This document shows positions 53,401-61,032 of a stretch of 64,000 nt of DNA, piece by piece. The notes beneath the pieces were generated by a model. That model worked only from the letters and a program-made list of their open reading frames with translations. It made no database searches and was not told the origin of the DNA. Origin of the DNA: Bog-159 sp049511415 (GTDB taxonomy: Bacteria > Acidobacteriota > Terriglobia > Bryobacterales > Bryobacteraceae); contig JBEKYC010000006.1 in the NCBI GenBank assembly GCA_049511415.1, forward strand, positions 201,245 through 265,244, read 5' to 3'. Every line of letters starts with the position of its first letter. Position 1 is the first letter of the stretch. A program made the translations under genes and the position numbers.

Positions 53401-53465
53401 GGCTGGTCAATCTCGCAATACGCGAGTTTCTGGAGCAACCCGATATTAGCCCCCAATCACACTAG
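50454..53465 (+). CDS. Three-domain hydrolase: CE15-like, SGNH/GDSL and alpha/beta-hydrolase
   Basis: A 1003-residue exported protein; ATG 50454 has a CGGGAG ribosome site and a signal peptide (ATLAASGALAVLVSQMALAQ). Residues about 30-470 read as a CE15 glucuronoyl-esterase-like domain: IEGVSRFGKAAL (nucleophile Ser about 304, with Val where Cys is usual), SSGEGGAKPHKRNFGE and RQHDAGHTDAPNWKYF. Residues about 495-700 are an SGNH lipase (FEGDSITRRWG, Ser about 528; LLAGTNNLG; KDKLHPTAQAYQVWADAL). After a Pro/Ala-rich linker comes an alpha/beta-hydrolase (about 735-995: VFLHGGMAFFDNS, VVGHSDGANLAL with Ser about 835, GDHDF, SNHG). Likely a plant-ester-degrading machine. Confidence 0.9.
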   Translation: MLLAARSKQAIATLAASGALAVLVSQMALAQATPTSPADSCAQPLNWTAEQDHQNMMDQLGIQAVRPGPSGNENAPNHANYDESKANPFPDLPDALTFRSGQKVASAADWWHRRRPEIVADFEREVLGRVPTNPPKITWTVTSTTDSKTGVFPVLQKQLTGHADNSSCPFINVDIQMTLVTPANARGPVPVMMMFGSAAFLKRMAEMMASRPELKAMIGSDPPSMEQLIAAGWGYALIDPGSVQADNGAGLTKGIIGLANQGRPRKPDDWGALRAWAWGASRGLDYLETDKSVDAKRVGIEGVSRFGKAALVTMAFDTRFAVVLVGSSGEGGAKPHKRNFGEAVESLTGSGEYHWMAGNFIKYGASQATFGSKNAGDLPVDSNELIALCAPRLTFISYGIPEKGDAKWLDQQGSFMATVAAGPVFRLLGAWDLGITDDYHTAKMPPVNTGLLDGQLAWRQHDAGHTDAPNWKYFIPWADKFLEYHAAPWDLPADQPVFRTDPNSLVAHAQLLAKAKQGGIDIYFEGDSITRRWGATDYPDLLANWKQNFLGWNAADFGWGADRTQNILWRLENGELDAVNPKVVVLLAGTNNLGNQSADDVTRGLRAIVRVIQEKAPAAAIIVMGILPRNDNMTFMPVIDRINENLSSLADGRKVRYLNINAKLADSDGMLFDGMMNAKDKLHPTAQAYQVWADALKPVLTELLGPPVAADHAPPPTGDPSAIPTPVVSPAPAAADGPSGVRHYVEVRGAKLYTQIYGHGAPIVFLHGGMAFFDNSFAKQRDYFATYRTVVGIDQRGYGHSPDGPWSLSYQMMADDTAAVIAQLGLGPVDVVGHSDGANLALILARDHPQMVRRLVISGANLRANLSPEEKQRAQWSPQQLSTHLREVANSLPPWFLADYSRVSPDGPGHWMTLLAKSYDMWLQPVVIAPADLKRISIPVLVMAGDHDFTSVEENAEIFRGLPNGQLIIVPASNHGTFSKRPGLVNLAIREFLEQPDISPQSH

Positions 53466-53506
53466 CTCGCGCGAAGCGTTGACAAAGATCCCGTTAGCGG
53501 GGCACA

Positions 53507-54736
53507 ATGGCTCCAACCATGACACCCCGATCCCAGCATGCGCGCCGCCTCCTGATTCTAGCGGCGTTCCTTCTCTCGGCTTCCTTCTTGGCGCACGCGC
53601 AAGTCACGCTTACCGGGGCGTGGTGTTCTCCACGGACTCCACCGGCTCTGCCACAAGTCAACGGTGGAATACGCTCGGCGGCGGAGGCGACACCATTTGG
53701 GACTTGTGGATGGCGCTGGATTCGAATGCCAGCCTGCCGGTCAATGGTCCGTCCGACGCGCAGGCCGGCATTGACATTCCACTGGAGCTTGGACACTCCT
53801 ATACCTACTACATCTTTTCCCAACCGAACGGCGGCTACAGCTTCGACGCCTTGAACTGTTCTTCGATTGGAAACAATTCCACTCCAGGCATCTCGGTGTT
53901 CGGCCCGATCGACAGTTCTGACTTTGCCCCAAACAGTGGCAGCACTTGAACGCTCGCGGGCGCGGCCGTAGCCGGTTCGGGCAGTGGCTTCTATTCCTCC
54001 GGCGCCGCCACCATAGTCCTGAACGGGTTCAATTTGGAACAATCCCGCCGCCTCACCCGGCGACGTGTGTCAATCCTACGAATTCACTCCCGCTTCTGGC
54101 AACGTGCTGAGTTACTTCGGCTCCTTTAATCTGCAGGTCTGGCCCGCCGCAACTGAGGACCTCAGCCCAACTGGCGGCCCGCCCGGCACTGAAATTACCA
54201 CCACCGGGAGCGGCTTCGCGCCGTCGGATCCAGTCGCCATCTATGTCGATCGCATCGGCCGTACCCCGCTGGTTACGGTCACCGCCGGGCCGACCGGCGC
54301 ATTCACCATCGGCGCGCGGGAACCGCTGCTGCCTTACGGTCCCATAGACCTCTACGCCATGGGACTGACCAGCGGCAAACTCGGAGCGGCTCAGTTCTTT
54401 GTTACCGCCGCCATCGACATGATTCCCCATACCGGCGCGCCCGGCGCTAACTTAACAGCTCATGGCGTTGGCTTCGGCGCAGGCGAGACGGTCGACATCT
54501 ACTGGGACGATCCCCGCCAGTTACTCGGCGCCAGCGCCGCGAACGCCCAAGGAGCGGCTACGCTGACAATCACCATCCCGGCCGATGCCCCGCGCGGACC
54601 GAACGCCGTGCTCGGTGTCGGACAAGCCACCAAGGCGACTGGTTCGCCAAAGTCGCTGTCAATTAGCAGCGCACTTTACTCGTGCCGGATCGCCACCACG
54701 GGATCCAACCCCGCGGCTATCCGTGCCGGGATGTAA
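53507..54736 (+). pseudogene. Decayed secreted TIG-like domain protein
   Basis: A signal peptide (LLILAAFLLSASFLAHAQ) is in one frame from ATG 53507. Coding continues in the next frame from about 53615 (VVFSTDSTGSATSQRWNTLGGGGDTIWDLWMALD) and meets TGA at 53947-53949. It then runs on past it (TLAGAAVAGSGSGFYSSGAATIVLNGFN) and returns to the first frame near 54035 (SPGDVCQSYEFTPASGNVLSYFG). The rest has two IPT/TIG-like segments (GGPPGTEITTTGSGFAPSD, TGAPGANLTAHGVGFGAGE). Two frame changes plus one stop mark it as broken. Its nominal end overlaps the ADOP gene. Confidence 0.75.
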
Positions 54737-57153
54737 CACGCCAGCATCGCGGCTGCCGACAGCGCCAGCATCACCGCCGCCAGCGTGACCGCATCGAAAG
54801 GGGGCACGCCGAAAATCCAGCTCCGGATCCCATACGCCGCCAACAGCGACACAGGCACACCGACGGCCAGTCCCCCCAAACAGATCCGCACCCCGTCCCG
54901 CAGGATCAGCTCGACGACGTTGCTGCGCGTCGCTCCCAGCGCCATGCGGATCCCGATTTCGTTGGTCCGCTGCGCTACCGTGTACGACATGACGCCATGC
55001 ATTCCCGCCGCGGCCAGCAGCAGCGCGATCCCGGAGAATATCGTCAGCACGACCGCACGAAAGCGCTGCGCCTGGATCGACGCCGAAATCAGTTCGTCGC
55101 CGCGCTGGTTGCGCGTAACCACGATCGCCTTGTTCAGCGCCGCGGCTTGCCGCGCGATCGCTTCGCTGATGCCGCCCGGGTCGCCTTGTGAACGAACCGC
55201 CAGTGCGACCGTATAAACCGGGTATTGTCTGTAACTGAAGTACACCTCTGGCCGGGCCGCGCTGTCCAGTCCCATGCTCAGAACGTCGCCGGCCACGCCT
55301 GCTACGTGAAACGCGGATCCGTTCCGCCCGTCGTCGAAGAAGAACTTCTTACCTAACGGATCTTCCCGTCTCCAATAGCGCTTCGCGGCCGTCTCGCTGA
55401 CGACCGCAACAAGTGGCGCCGTGTCGTTGTCCCGCTCGTCTAAAGCTCTGCCGGCCTTGATCGGAATACCCATCGTGTGGAAATACTCGGGAGTGACGGC
55501 GTTGGTATTTACAATATCGAACCGCGTGCCCGGCCGCGCTGGGTGGCCCTCGACCGTAATCGGTTGATCCAGATAAGTGTCCCCGGTCAACGGCGCATTA
55601 CTCACCGCTCCCGCCGACAGGACGCCGGGAAGCCCCTCGACGCGCGTGATGAGTTCGGCCAGCAGGCTGCGCGCCCTGGATTGATCGCCAATCGCCGATG
55701 CCGTGAAATCCAATGTCGTCAATGACAGATGTTGCGGCTGGAACCCAGGGCTTACGCGCTGCAGATTGTCGAACGTCCGAACAAAAAGTCCCGAAGCCGT
55801 CATCAAGCCCAGCGCCAGCGCAAATTCGGCGACCACCAGCCCGCTTCTGAAGTGCCGCGCAGCGGAGTCCGACGTCGCCCGCCGTCCGCCTTGCGCCAGC
55901 CCCGCTTGCAGACGCTTTCCGGAAAAGGCCAGTGCCGGCGCAATGCCGCTCCCCAGGGCCACCACCAATGTCAGAATCACCGTTAATCCGAGTACGGTCA
56001 GATCCAGGTGGGCATCCGCGGCGCCTGAAAATGCCGGCCCGGGCATCAGCGCGAAAGCGCGTAGACCGATCGGCGCCAGACCCACACCCGCCGCCGCGCC
56101 CAGCATCGCCAACAACATGCTCTCCGCCAGCAACTGCCGGATGATCCGTCCCCGCTCCGCGCCCAGCGCCGCCCGGATCAGAATCTCGTTTCGCCGCACG
56201 GTCGCGCGCGCGAAAAGCAGCCCGGCGACGTTGGCGCAGGCGATCAGCACCAGGCACGCAATCGCCGCCAGCAGCAACAGCAGCAGCCGGCGGTAGTTCC
56301 CAATCAGTTGTTCCCGCAGCGGAACTACCGCCACATCCGGCGGTGAACTCTGGCCGGGGTGCGCCCGCGCGATCCGCCTGGCAATCACGGTCATATCGCT
56401 GTGCGCCGCCGTCACTTTCACATCCGGCTTCAGCCGCGCCACCACCTCCAGCCAGGAGCAGCAGCGTTCGTTTGCACCCGGCGGCGGGATGGGAATTTGC
56501 CAGCCGAAATAGCCCGAGGGGAACCATATGTCCGTCCCCTCCGGAAAATGGAAACCTTTCGGCATCACGCCGATCACCGTGTAAGCCAGCAGACCGTAGT
56601 CGTCCACTGGCAGCGCTTGTCCCACCGCCGAAGCGGAACCCTGGAACCGTCGTTGCCATAGCCCGTAGCTGATGATCGCCGTGGGAGCGCCCCGCTGAAC
56701 CTCTTCGGTGGCGTTGAATGTTCTGCCCGCCAGCGGCATAACGCCCAGCGTCGCGAAGAAGCGGGAAGTGACATGCGCGGCGTTAACACGTTCATACCGG
56801 TCGATGCCCGGTAGTTTGACATCGCCCCGGTTGAATGCGGCGATCTCGCTGAACACCGCGTTTTCCGTGCGCCAGTCCACAAAGTTCGCCGGCGTCACGA
56901 GTGCCCGCTTCGAAGCTCCGCCGATCTCCTGCTGCCACAACATCACCACCCGGTTCGGCTCCCGATAGGGCAGCGGTTTCAGCAAGGTGCTGTAGATCAG
57001 GCTGAAGATCGCCGCGCTGCTTCCGATACCCAGCGCCAGCGGAAACGCCGCCAGCAACGTAAAGCCCGGGGTTCGCATCAATCCCCGCCCGCAGATGCGC
57101 AGATCCATCCGCAAATCCTCGATGCACCGGCTCAGGTCGGCAATCGCCGTCAT
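54676..57153 (-). CDS. ADOP-family ABC transporter permease
   Basis: An 825-residue membrane protein of the acidobacterial duplicated orphan permease type. ATG 57153 is chosen for its AGGAGG ribosome site. The N-terminus (RTPGFTLLAAFPLALGIGSSAAIFSLIYSTLLKPLPY) begins a membrane helix, then a MacB-like periplasmic domain. A cluster of helices at about 280-420 and a second FtsX-like membrane half near the C-terminus (ERTNEIGIRMALGATRSNVVELILRDG-like, in fact QRTNEIGIRMALGATRSN) complete the duplicated architecture. No ATPase gene is adjacent, as expected of the 'orphan' class. The transported substrate is unknown. Confidence 0.93.
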   Translation of the reverse strand: MTAIADLSRCIEDLRMDLRICGRGLMRTPGFTLLAAFPLALGIGSSAAIFSLIYSTLLKPLPYREPNRVVMLWQQEIGGASKRALVTPANFVDWRTENAVFSEIAAFNRGDVKLPGIDRYERVNAAHVTSRFFATLGVMPLAGRTFNATEEVQRGAPTAIISYGLWQRRFQGSASAVGQALPVDDYGLLAYTVIGVMPKGFHFPEGTDIWFPSGYFGWQIPIPPPGANERCCSWLEVVARLKPDVKVTAAHSDMTVIARRIARAHPGQSSPPDVAVVPLREQLIGNYRRLLLLLLAAIACLVLIACANVAGLLFARATVRRNEILIRAALGAERGRIIRQLLAESMLLAMLGAAAGVGLAPIGLRAFALMPGPAFSGAADAHLDLTVLGLTVILTLVVALGSGIAPALAFSGKRLQAGLAQGGRRATSDSAARHFRSGLVVAEFALALGLMTASGLFVRTFDNLQRVSPGFQPQHLSLTTLDFTASAIGDQSRARSLLAELITRVEGLPGVLSAGAVSNAPLTGDTYLDQPITVEGHPARPGTRFDIVNTNAVTPEYFHTMGIPIKAGRALDERDNDTAPLVAVVSETAAKRYWRREDPLGKKFFFDDGRNGSAFHVAGVAGDVLSMGLDSAARPEVYFSYRQYPVYTVALAVRSQGDPGGISEAIARQAAALNKAIVVTRNQRGDELISASIQAQRFRAVVLTIFSGIALLLAAAGMHGVMSYTVAQRTNEIGIRMALGATRSNVVELILRDGVRICLGGLAVGVPVSLLAAYGIRSWIFGVPPFDAVTLAAVMLALSAAAMLACYIPARIAAGLDPVVAIRHE

Positions 57154-57431
57154 GGTCGCCCTCCTTTTCAAGAAGCGCAAGGCCGCAAGATTCCCACATT
57201 ATAAAGCTCGCCGTACCCGCGCTCCGTAGGATTTTGCAGCCGCCTGGGAGAATCAGTGATGAGAATGCTTGGCCGTTACATAGCGCCGCTTTTCTTATCT
57301 GATTCTCGCTGTGGCAATTCCCGCCCAGGATCTGCCCCGCGTTCAGAGAGAGAACGGCGCGCCGGCCGTATCCGCGTGTGATTTTGCGGTGGTTCGGCAA
57401 CTACCCATTCGCTGCCGGATCTGGAAACCTG
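57154..57431. other. Intergenic region
   Basis: About 280 bp between the ADOP gene and recX. No convincing open frame, RNA gene or strong hairpin is visible. It should carry the promoter of the ADOP gene and the 3' end signals of recX. Confidence 0.4.
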
Positions 57432-57974
57432 CTACTCCCCAGCCCCCTCGTCCGGTGGCTCGAAATTGTCCAACAGTTCCGGGTTCCTGGCGAACCGCTT
57501 CAGCACCGCCACCACCGTCCCGGAGCGGAAGCCGGCGCGCACCAGCCGCCGGTACGCCGAGGCCATCTCCTTCTCGTCCTGGAACAGGCTCTCCCGCGAT
57601 GCCATGCGGAACTTCCGGCGCACGAACTCTTCCGCCAGCGCGGTCTCGTCCACTTCCTGGTAGACCTTGCCCACGGTCTGTTGCGCCACCGCCGGAGCCA
57701 CCCGCCGGCGCGACAGGTCCGAGAGCACCCGCGTCTTGCCCAAGCCTTGGTTCTCCAGGCGCGCCGCGGCGAAGCTCTCCGCGAACTTGTGGTCGTTCAG
57801 GTAGCCGTATTCTTTGAGCCGCGCAATGGTGGGATCGATGTCGCCCGCATGTTCGGCTTTGTTGCGCAGCTTCTCCCGCAGTTCACCGCTCGAATGCGCC
57901 CGTCCCGCCAGCACGCGCAGTGCGTAATCCCACAAGGCCGCCACATCCAGGCGCGTGCGTTTTCTCTCTCTCAT
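57432..57974 (-). CDS. recX: RecX regulatory protein
   Basis: A 180-residue cytoplasmic protein built of helical repeats: ALWDYALRVLAGRAHSSGELREKLRNKAEHAGDIDPTIARLKEYGYLNDHKFAESFA, then GKTRVLSDLSRRRV and EMASAYRRLVRAGFRSGTVVAVLKRF. The ALR-L-R and GYLND segments are RecX hallmarks. RecX binds the RecA filament and inhibits its activity. No recA gene is adjacent. The start ATG 57974 has no strong ribosome site. Confidence 0.9.
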   Translation of the reverse strand: MRERKRTRLDVAALWDYALRVLAGRAHSSGELREKLRNKAEHAGDIDPTIARLKEYGYLNDHKFAESFAAARLENQGLGKTRVLSDLSRRRVAPAVAQQTVGKVYQEVDETALAEEFVRRKFRMASRESLFQDEKEMASAYRRLVRAGFRSGTVVAVLKRFARNPELLDNFEPPDEGAGE

Positions 57975-58062
57975 GCCGGCTTTTTCCTACTAATGGAATA
58001 GCAGTGTACCATGTCGTTCCAGCAGCGCGGGTTATACTGGTGAGTGTAAGGGAGGAAGTGAG

Positions 58063-58368
58063 ATGGATAAGAACGGATTCTCCAGTTTTCTGCTGGGCCT
58101 CGGAGTGGGCATCGGCATCGGTATGCTGTTCGCCCCCAAGGCCGGCGCGGAGACACGCCAGCTCATCAAGGATAAAACCGGCGAAGGCACGGATTACTTG
58201 AAGCAGCGGAGCACCGACTTGCGCGACTCGGCGGGCGACTTGTTGAACAAAAGCAAAGACGTCATCAACCGTCAGAAAGATACCATCGCCGACGCACTGG
58301 AAGCCGGTAAGCAGGCTTACCGCGACGCTACTTCGCCCAAGCCGGGCCCCGACGGACCGGCTCACTAA
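58063..58368 (+). CDS. YtxH-domain protein
   Basis: A 101-residue protein. ATG 58063 has a GGGAGG ribosome site. A glycine-rich membrane helix (SSFLLGLGVGIGIGMLFAPKAGAETR) is followed by an amphipathic helical tail (DYLKQRSTDLRDSAGDLLNKSKDVINRQKDTIADALEAG). This is the YtxH pattern, common in stress-related membrane proteins of unknown function. It is followed 26 bp later by the coiled-coil membrane protein, probably in one operon. Confidence 0.88.
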   Translation: MDKNGFSSFLLGLGVGIGIGMLFAPKAGAETRQLIKDKTGEGTDYLKQRSTDLRDSAGDLLNKSKDVINRQKDTIADALEAGKQAYRDATSPKPGPDGPAH

Positions 58369-58394
58369 CCAAGAGATGTCTGGGAGGGTTCTCG

Positions 58395-58925
58395 ATGTCT
58401 GAAGACTTGTTCCGATGGGTGGTCGCCGCAGGCGTTCTGCTGGCTTGCGCCGGTTGCATCTGGCAGGCGGTGATCCTATCGGCTATTTATCGCGCCGGAA
58501 AACAAGCCGGGACCGCGGCCAAGGAGGCCGAAGGCCGGCTGCTTCCCCTGGTGGCTCACTTCGAGTCCATCTTGAGAACGAGCGATAGGATTCTGGAGGA
58601 GAACCAATCCCGTATCGCCGGCATTACTTCCGAAACGCTGCTCATCGTCAAAGCCGCGCGCGAGCACGCCGATCGCATCGGAGAACTGATCGACGAGACC
58701 AACTCCCGTGCTAAAGCCCGGATCGCGCAGATCGATGAAACCGTGGGTCGCACCGTCGATCAGGTCGAACAGGCGGCTGAATCGGTCAAGGGTGCGGTCC
58801 TCAAACCGGTCAAGGAAGTCAACGGCATTGTGGCCGGTGTCAAAGCGGCCTTCAGCACGTATGCGCAGGGCGCCCGGCAGAACTCACCCGATCACATCAC
58901 GCAAGACGAAGAAATGTTTATCTGA
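58395..58925 (+). CDS. Membrane-anchored coiled-coil protein, DUF948-like
   Basis: A 176-residue protein with one N-terminal helix (WVVAAGVLLACAGCIWQAVILSAIY, about 8-32) and a long helical tail (ESILRTSDRILEENQSRIAGITSETLLIVKAAREHADRIGELIDETNSRAKARIAQIDETVGRTVDQVEQAAESVKGAV, in pieces) that can form a coiled coil. The arrangement is like DUF948/YtxG proteins, which are often neighbours of YtxH genes, as here. The function is unknown. Confidence 0.75.
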   Translation: MSEDLFRWVVAAGVLLACAGCIWQAVILSAIYRAGKQAGTAAKEAEGRLLPLVAHFESILRTSDRILEENQSRIAGITSETLLIVKAAREHADRIGELIDETNSRAKARIAQIDETVGRTVDQVEQAAESVKGAVLKPVKEVNGIVAGVKAAFSTYAQGARQNSPDHITQDEEMFI

Positions 58926-58946
58926 GGCGTGAACGAAGGCGGGTTG

Positions 58947-59138
58947 TCAGGCGGCTTTCTGGACTTTGCCAGAACGGATGCACGACGTGCAGACGCGCAG
59001 GCGCTTGGTGGCTCCGCCCACGACGGCGCGCACGTTCTGCAGATTCAGGTTCCAGCGGCGCTTGGTGACGTTGTGCGCGTGACTGATGCGGTTGCCGAAC
59101 TGCGGTCCGCGGCCGCATACTTCACAAACTTGTGCCAT
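58947..59138 (-). CDS. rpmB: 50S ribosomal protein L28
   Basis: A 63-residue protein, normal for L28. ATG 59138 is chosen because the family begins MAQVCEVCGRGPQFGN and a GGAG ribosome site lies upstream; the longer frame adds unrelated residues. The two Cys pairs, CEVC near the N-terminus and CTSC near the C-terminus, mark the zinc-binding (C+) form of L28. Core segments HAHNVTKRRWNLNLQNVRA and RLRVCTSCIRSGKV agree. It is part of the large ribosomal subunit. Confidence 0.96.
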   Translation of the reverse strand: MAQVCEVCGRGPQFGNRISHAHNVTKRRWNLNLQNVRAVVGGATKRLRVCTSCIRSGKVQKAA

Positions 59139-59266
59139 ACAGCGAAATCTCCTCGTTTTCTTGCAATCCACCCGCACGGGTGGCGAGCGGCAGGTAAAAT
59201 AAGATTCTAGCAGCGGAGCAGCCGCCGCCGCAACTTCGAAGCCCTGAACACACTGAGGATGGCTAA

Positions 59267-59449
59267 GTGACAGAGTTCAATCATATCCATATCCGCGACG
59301 GCGAAGACTGGGTCTGCGGACGCAGCATGGCTTTTGAGGACCGCGAATTGCTCCGCGCCGAGGCTCGCGATCCGGACGAGGAAGAGGCCTGCCAGCGCTG
59401 CGCTGGACAGATCCTGGGCTACTTTGGCGACGCCATGCATGTCCAATAG
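59267..59449 (+). CDS. 60-residue hypothetical protein
   Basis: A small gene starting at GTG 59267. The product is acidic (DPDEEEACQRCAGQILGYFG) and holds Cys residues at VCGRS and CQRC, which could bind a metal. No family is recognised. Its end overlaps the start of the receiver gene by 11 bp, so the two are probably co-translated. Confidence that it is expressed is moderate because it is short. Confidence 0.5.
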   Translation: MTEFNHIHIRDGEDWVCGRSMAFEDRELLRAEARDPDEEEACQRCAGQILGYFGDAMHVQ

Positions 59450-59867
59450 CACGAAGAACTCGACGCGGGAGACCATCCTGGTGGTTGAGGATGGTGACGC
59501 GGTGCGCAACCTGGTGTGCCGCATGCTGGTGCAAAACGGCTATCGGGTGCTCGAAGCCCGCGACGGCCGGGATGCCTTGCGTTTGTGTGAGAGCCACCCG
59601 GATTCCATTGAGTTGGTGCTGACCGATCTGGTGATGCCCCACATGCCTGGCGCGGAACTGGCGGAACGCTTGCGCAAACTGCGTCCAGCTCTGCGTGTCT
59701 TGCTCATGTCGGGTTACACCGACGAACCGCTGTTGCAGCGGCTGGGGCGCGATTGCCTGGACTTCCTGCCCAAACCCTTCACCTCTCTCGACCTCGTCGA
59801 TAAGGTCCGTTACGTTCTGGACAAACCATGGAATGGCTTTCCCGCCGGAAGGCAGCCGGATGCCTGA
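59439..59867 (+). CDS. Single-domain response regulator (receiver only)
   Basis: A 142-residue protein. ATG 59439 is used; the receiver begins ETILVVEDGDAVRNLVCRML. Phospho-acceptor Asp is about 63 (LVLTDLVMPHMPG), Thr/Ser is in LLMSGYTDE, and Lys about 112 is in FLPKPFTSLDLVDKV. No output domain follows; the C-terminus is a short tail. The family acts through protein-protein contacts or as a CheY-like messenger. It lies in a chain of overlapping genes with the 60-residue gene and the small membrane gene. No histidine kinase is adjacent. Confidence 0.9.
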   Translation: MSNSTKNSTRETILVVEDGDAVRNLVCRMLVQNGYRVLEARDGRDALRLCESHPDSIELVLTDLVMPHMPGAELAERLRKLRPALRVLLMSGYTDEPLLQRLGRDCLDFLPKPFTSLDLVDKVRYVLDKPWNGFPAGRQPDA

Positions 59868-60075
59868 GCGCCGGATATTCTCCTGGCGCCAATTCTGGCA
59901 TAGCCTCGCCGCCATCGTGCTGGGCAACACGGTCTACTTTGGCTTCTACCGATACCTGCCGCCGGCCGGGCGGCATGTGCCGTATCAGATCGATTGGGGA
60001 TTGGCCATCGATTTCTGGTGCTGCCTGGTCTTCTACTTTGTGCTCGCGCCGCTCAAATGGTTCAAGCGCCCGTGA
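59860..60075 (+). CDS. Small two-helix membrane protein
   Basis: A 71-residue protein starting at ATG 59860, inside the end of the receiver gene (8-bp overlap). It has two hydrophobic segments (SLAAIVLGNTVYFGFY, AIDFWCCLVFYFVLAPLKW) separated by LPPAGRHVPYQIDW. No family is recognised. The overlaps in this cluster suggest co-translation with the receiver. Its 3' end overlaps the convergent zinc-ribbon gene by 14 bp. Confidence 0.6.
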   Translation: MPERRIFSWRQFWHSLAAIVLGNTVYFGFYRYLPPAGRHVPYQIDWGLAIDFWCCLVFYFVLAPLKWFKRP

Positions 60076-60562
60076 GTCCGCCTCCCACCGTCAGAGCCGC
60101 CCCGCAATGGGCACAATGCGACCAGCCGGGCTCTACTGCATGCCGGCATTTGGGGCAAGCCATCGAAAGCGCCTCGCCGCACTGGGGACAAAACGCGAAC
60201 CCCGGCCGCGCCTGGAAAGCGCATCGCGCGCAGGGTGTCAGCAGGGGATCGCGTAACACGAAGTACAGGATGATCCCGATGGCGTTGGGGATCAGGATCG
60301 CCAGCCAGGTCCACATCACGTATCGCATGCCCCGCCGCTTGGCGTCGGCATGCACATAGCCGATCAACAGCGTCAGCATGAAAAGCGGTAATCCCGGCAA
60401 GACCGACATGGCCAGCTTTCCGGCCAGCGGCCAGTTGCGTCCCTCCGGATCCATGTGGAACGGGAACGCCATCATGATCGAGAAAAACGCCAGCCACACG
60501 CACACGGCGATAACCCATGCGGTGCGGGGGACCAAATCCAATTCCTGTTGAAACCGGCTCAT
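60062..60562 (-). CDS. Membrane protein with C-terminal zinc ribbons
   Basis: A 166-residue protein. ATG 60562 is used; it overlaps the stop of the anti-sigma gene. Three or four hydrophobic segments (AWVIAVCVWLAFFSIMMAFPF, MSVLPGLPLFMLTLLIGYV, YVMWTWLAILIPNAIGIILYFVL) precede two zinc-ribbon motifs (CARCAFQARPGFAFCPQCGEAL and CPKCRHAVEPGWSHCAHCGAAL), each with two Cys-x-x-Cys knuckles. It is the third gene of the sigma-factor operon. A role in the same envelope response is likely but not known. Confidence 0.85.
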   Translation of the reverse strand: MSRFQQELDLVPRTAWVIAVCVWLAFFSIMMAFPFHMDPEGRNWPLAGKLAMSVLPGLPLFMLTLLIGYVHADAKRRGMRYVMWTWLAILIPNAIGIILYFVLRDPLLTPCARCAFQARPGFAFCPQCGEALSMACPKCRHAVEPGWSHCAHCGAALTVGGGLTGA

Positions 60563-61032
60563 ACTGCCCTCCTCAATTCGCTGCGGCGCTTGCCCAGCGC
60601 CAGGGCCGCCACCGCGGCGGTCAGCCACACAAAAACGGTCGACGCGGCGGACCAGGCGCCGAAGCGCACCAGGTTCGCGCCCATGATCACCAGCGCCCCG
60701 CCCGTAAATATCCGCAAGACGAACCAGAACGTGAACCCCACGGTCCAGGCGAATAGAGCCAAGGCCCCCAGCATCAATTCGTCCCAGCGGCGGTCGGCCA
60801 CCGTGGCCCGCTCCTGCAGAACCCGCACCCGCGTGCGCTCGATCAACTGAGATGGCAGGGGCGGCTGCGGGAGCTGCCGCAAGCCTTGCGCATACGCACC
60901 CCAGATCTCCAATTCCCGGCGGCATGCGGCGCATTCCCGCGCATGTTCTTCCAGCCGCCGCTGTGCCTGCGCGTCCAACGCCCCGCCAGCCGCCAGCGGC
61001 AGCAATTCCCGGATTGACTCGTGCTCGCTCAT
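60559..61032 (-). CDS. Anti-sigma factor with zf-HC2 domain
   Basis: A 157-residue inner-membrane protein. The N-terminus holds the zinc anti-sigma motif EEHARECAACRREL (His-x3-Cys-x2-Cys), followed by two hydrophobic segments (ALALFAWTVGFTFWFVL, STVFVWLTAAVAALALG). ATG 61032 has a GGGGAG ribosome site and overlaps the sigma gene's stop by 4 bp. It would sequester the ECF sigma factor until a signal releases it. The signal is unknown. Confidence 0.92.
   Translation of the reverse strand: MSEHESIRELLPLAAGGALDAQAQRRLEEHARECAACRRELEIWGAYAQGLRQLPQPPLPSQLIERTRVRVLQERATVADRRWDELMLGALALFAWTVGFTFWFVLRIFTGGALVIMGANLVRFGAWSAASTVFVWLTAAVAALALGKRRSELRRAV

Noticed and set aside
54065..54736. Independent gene from GTG 54065
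   Set aside because: It has no signal peptide of its own and continues the TIG-like pattern of the broken upstream gene, so it is part of that pseudogene.
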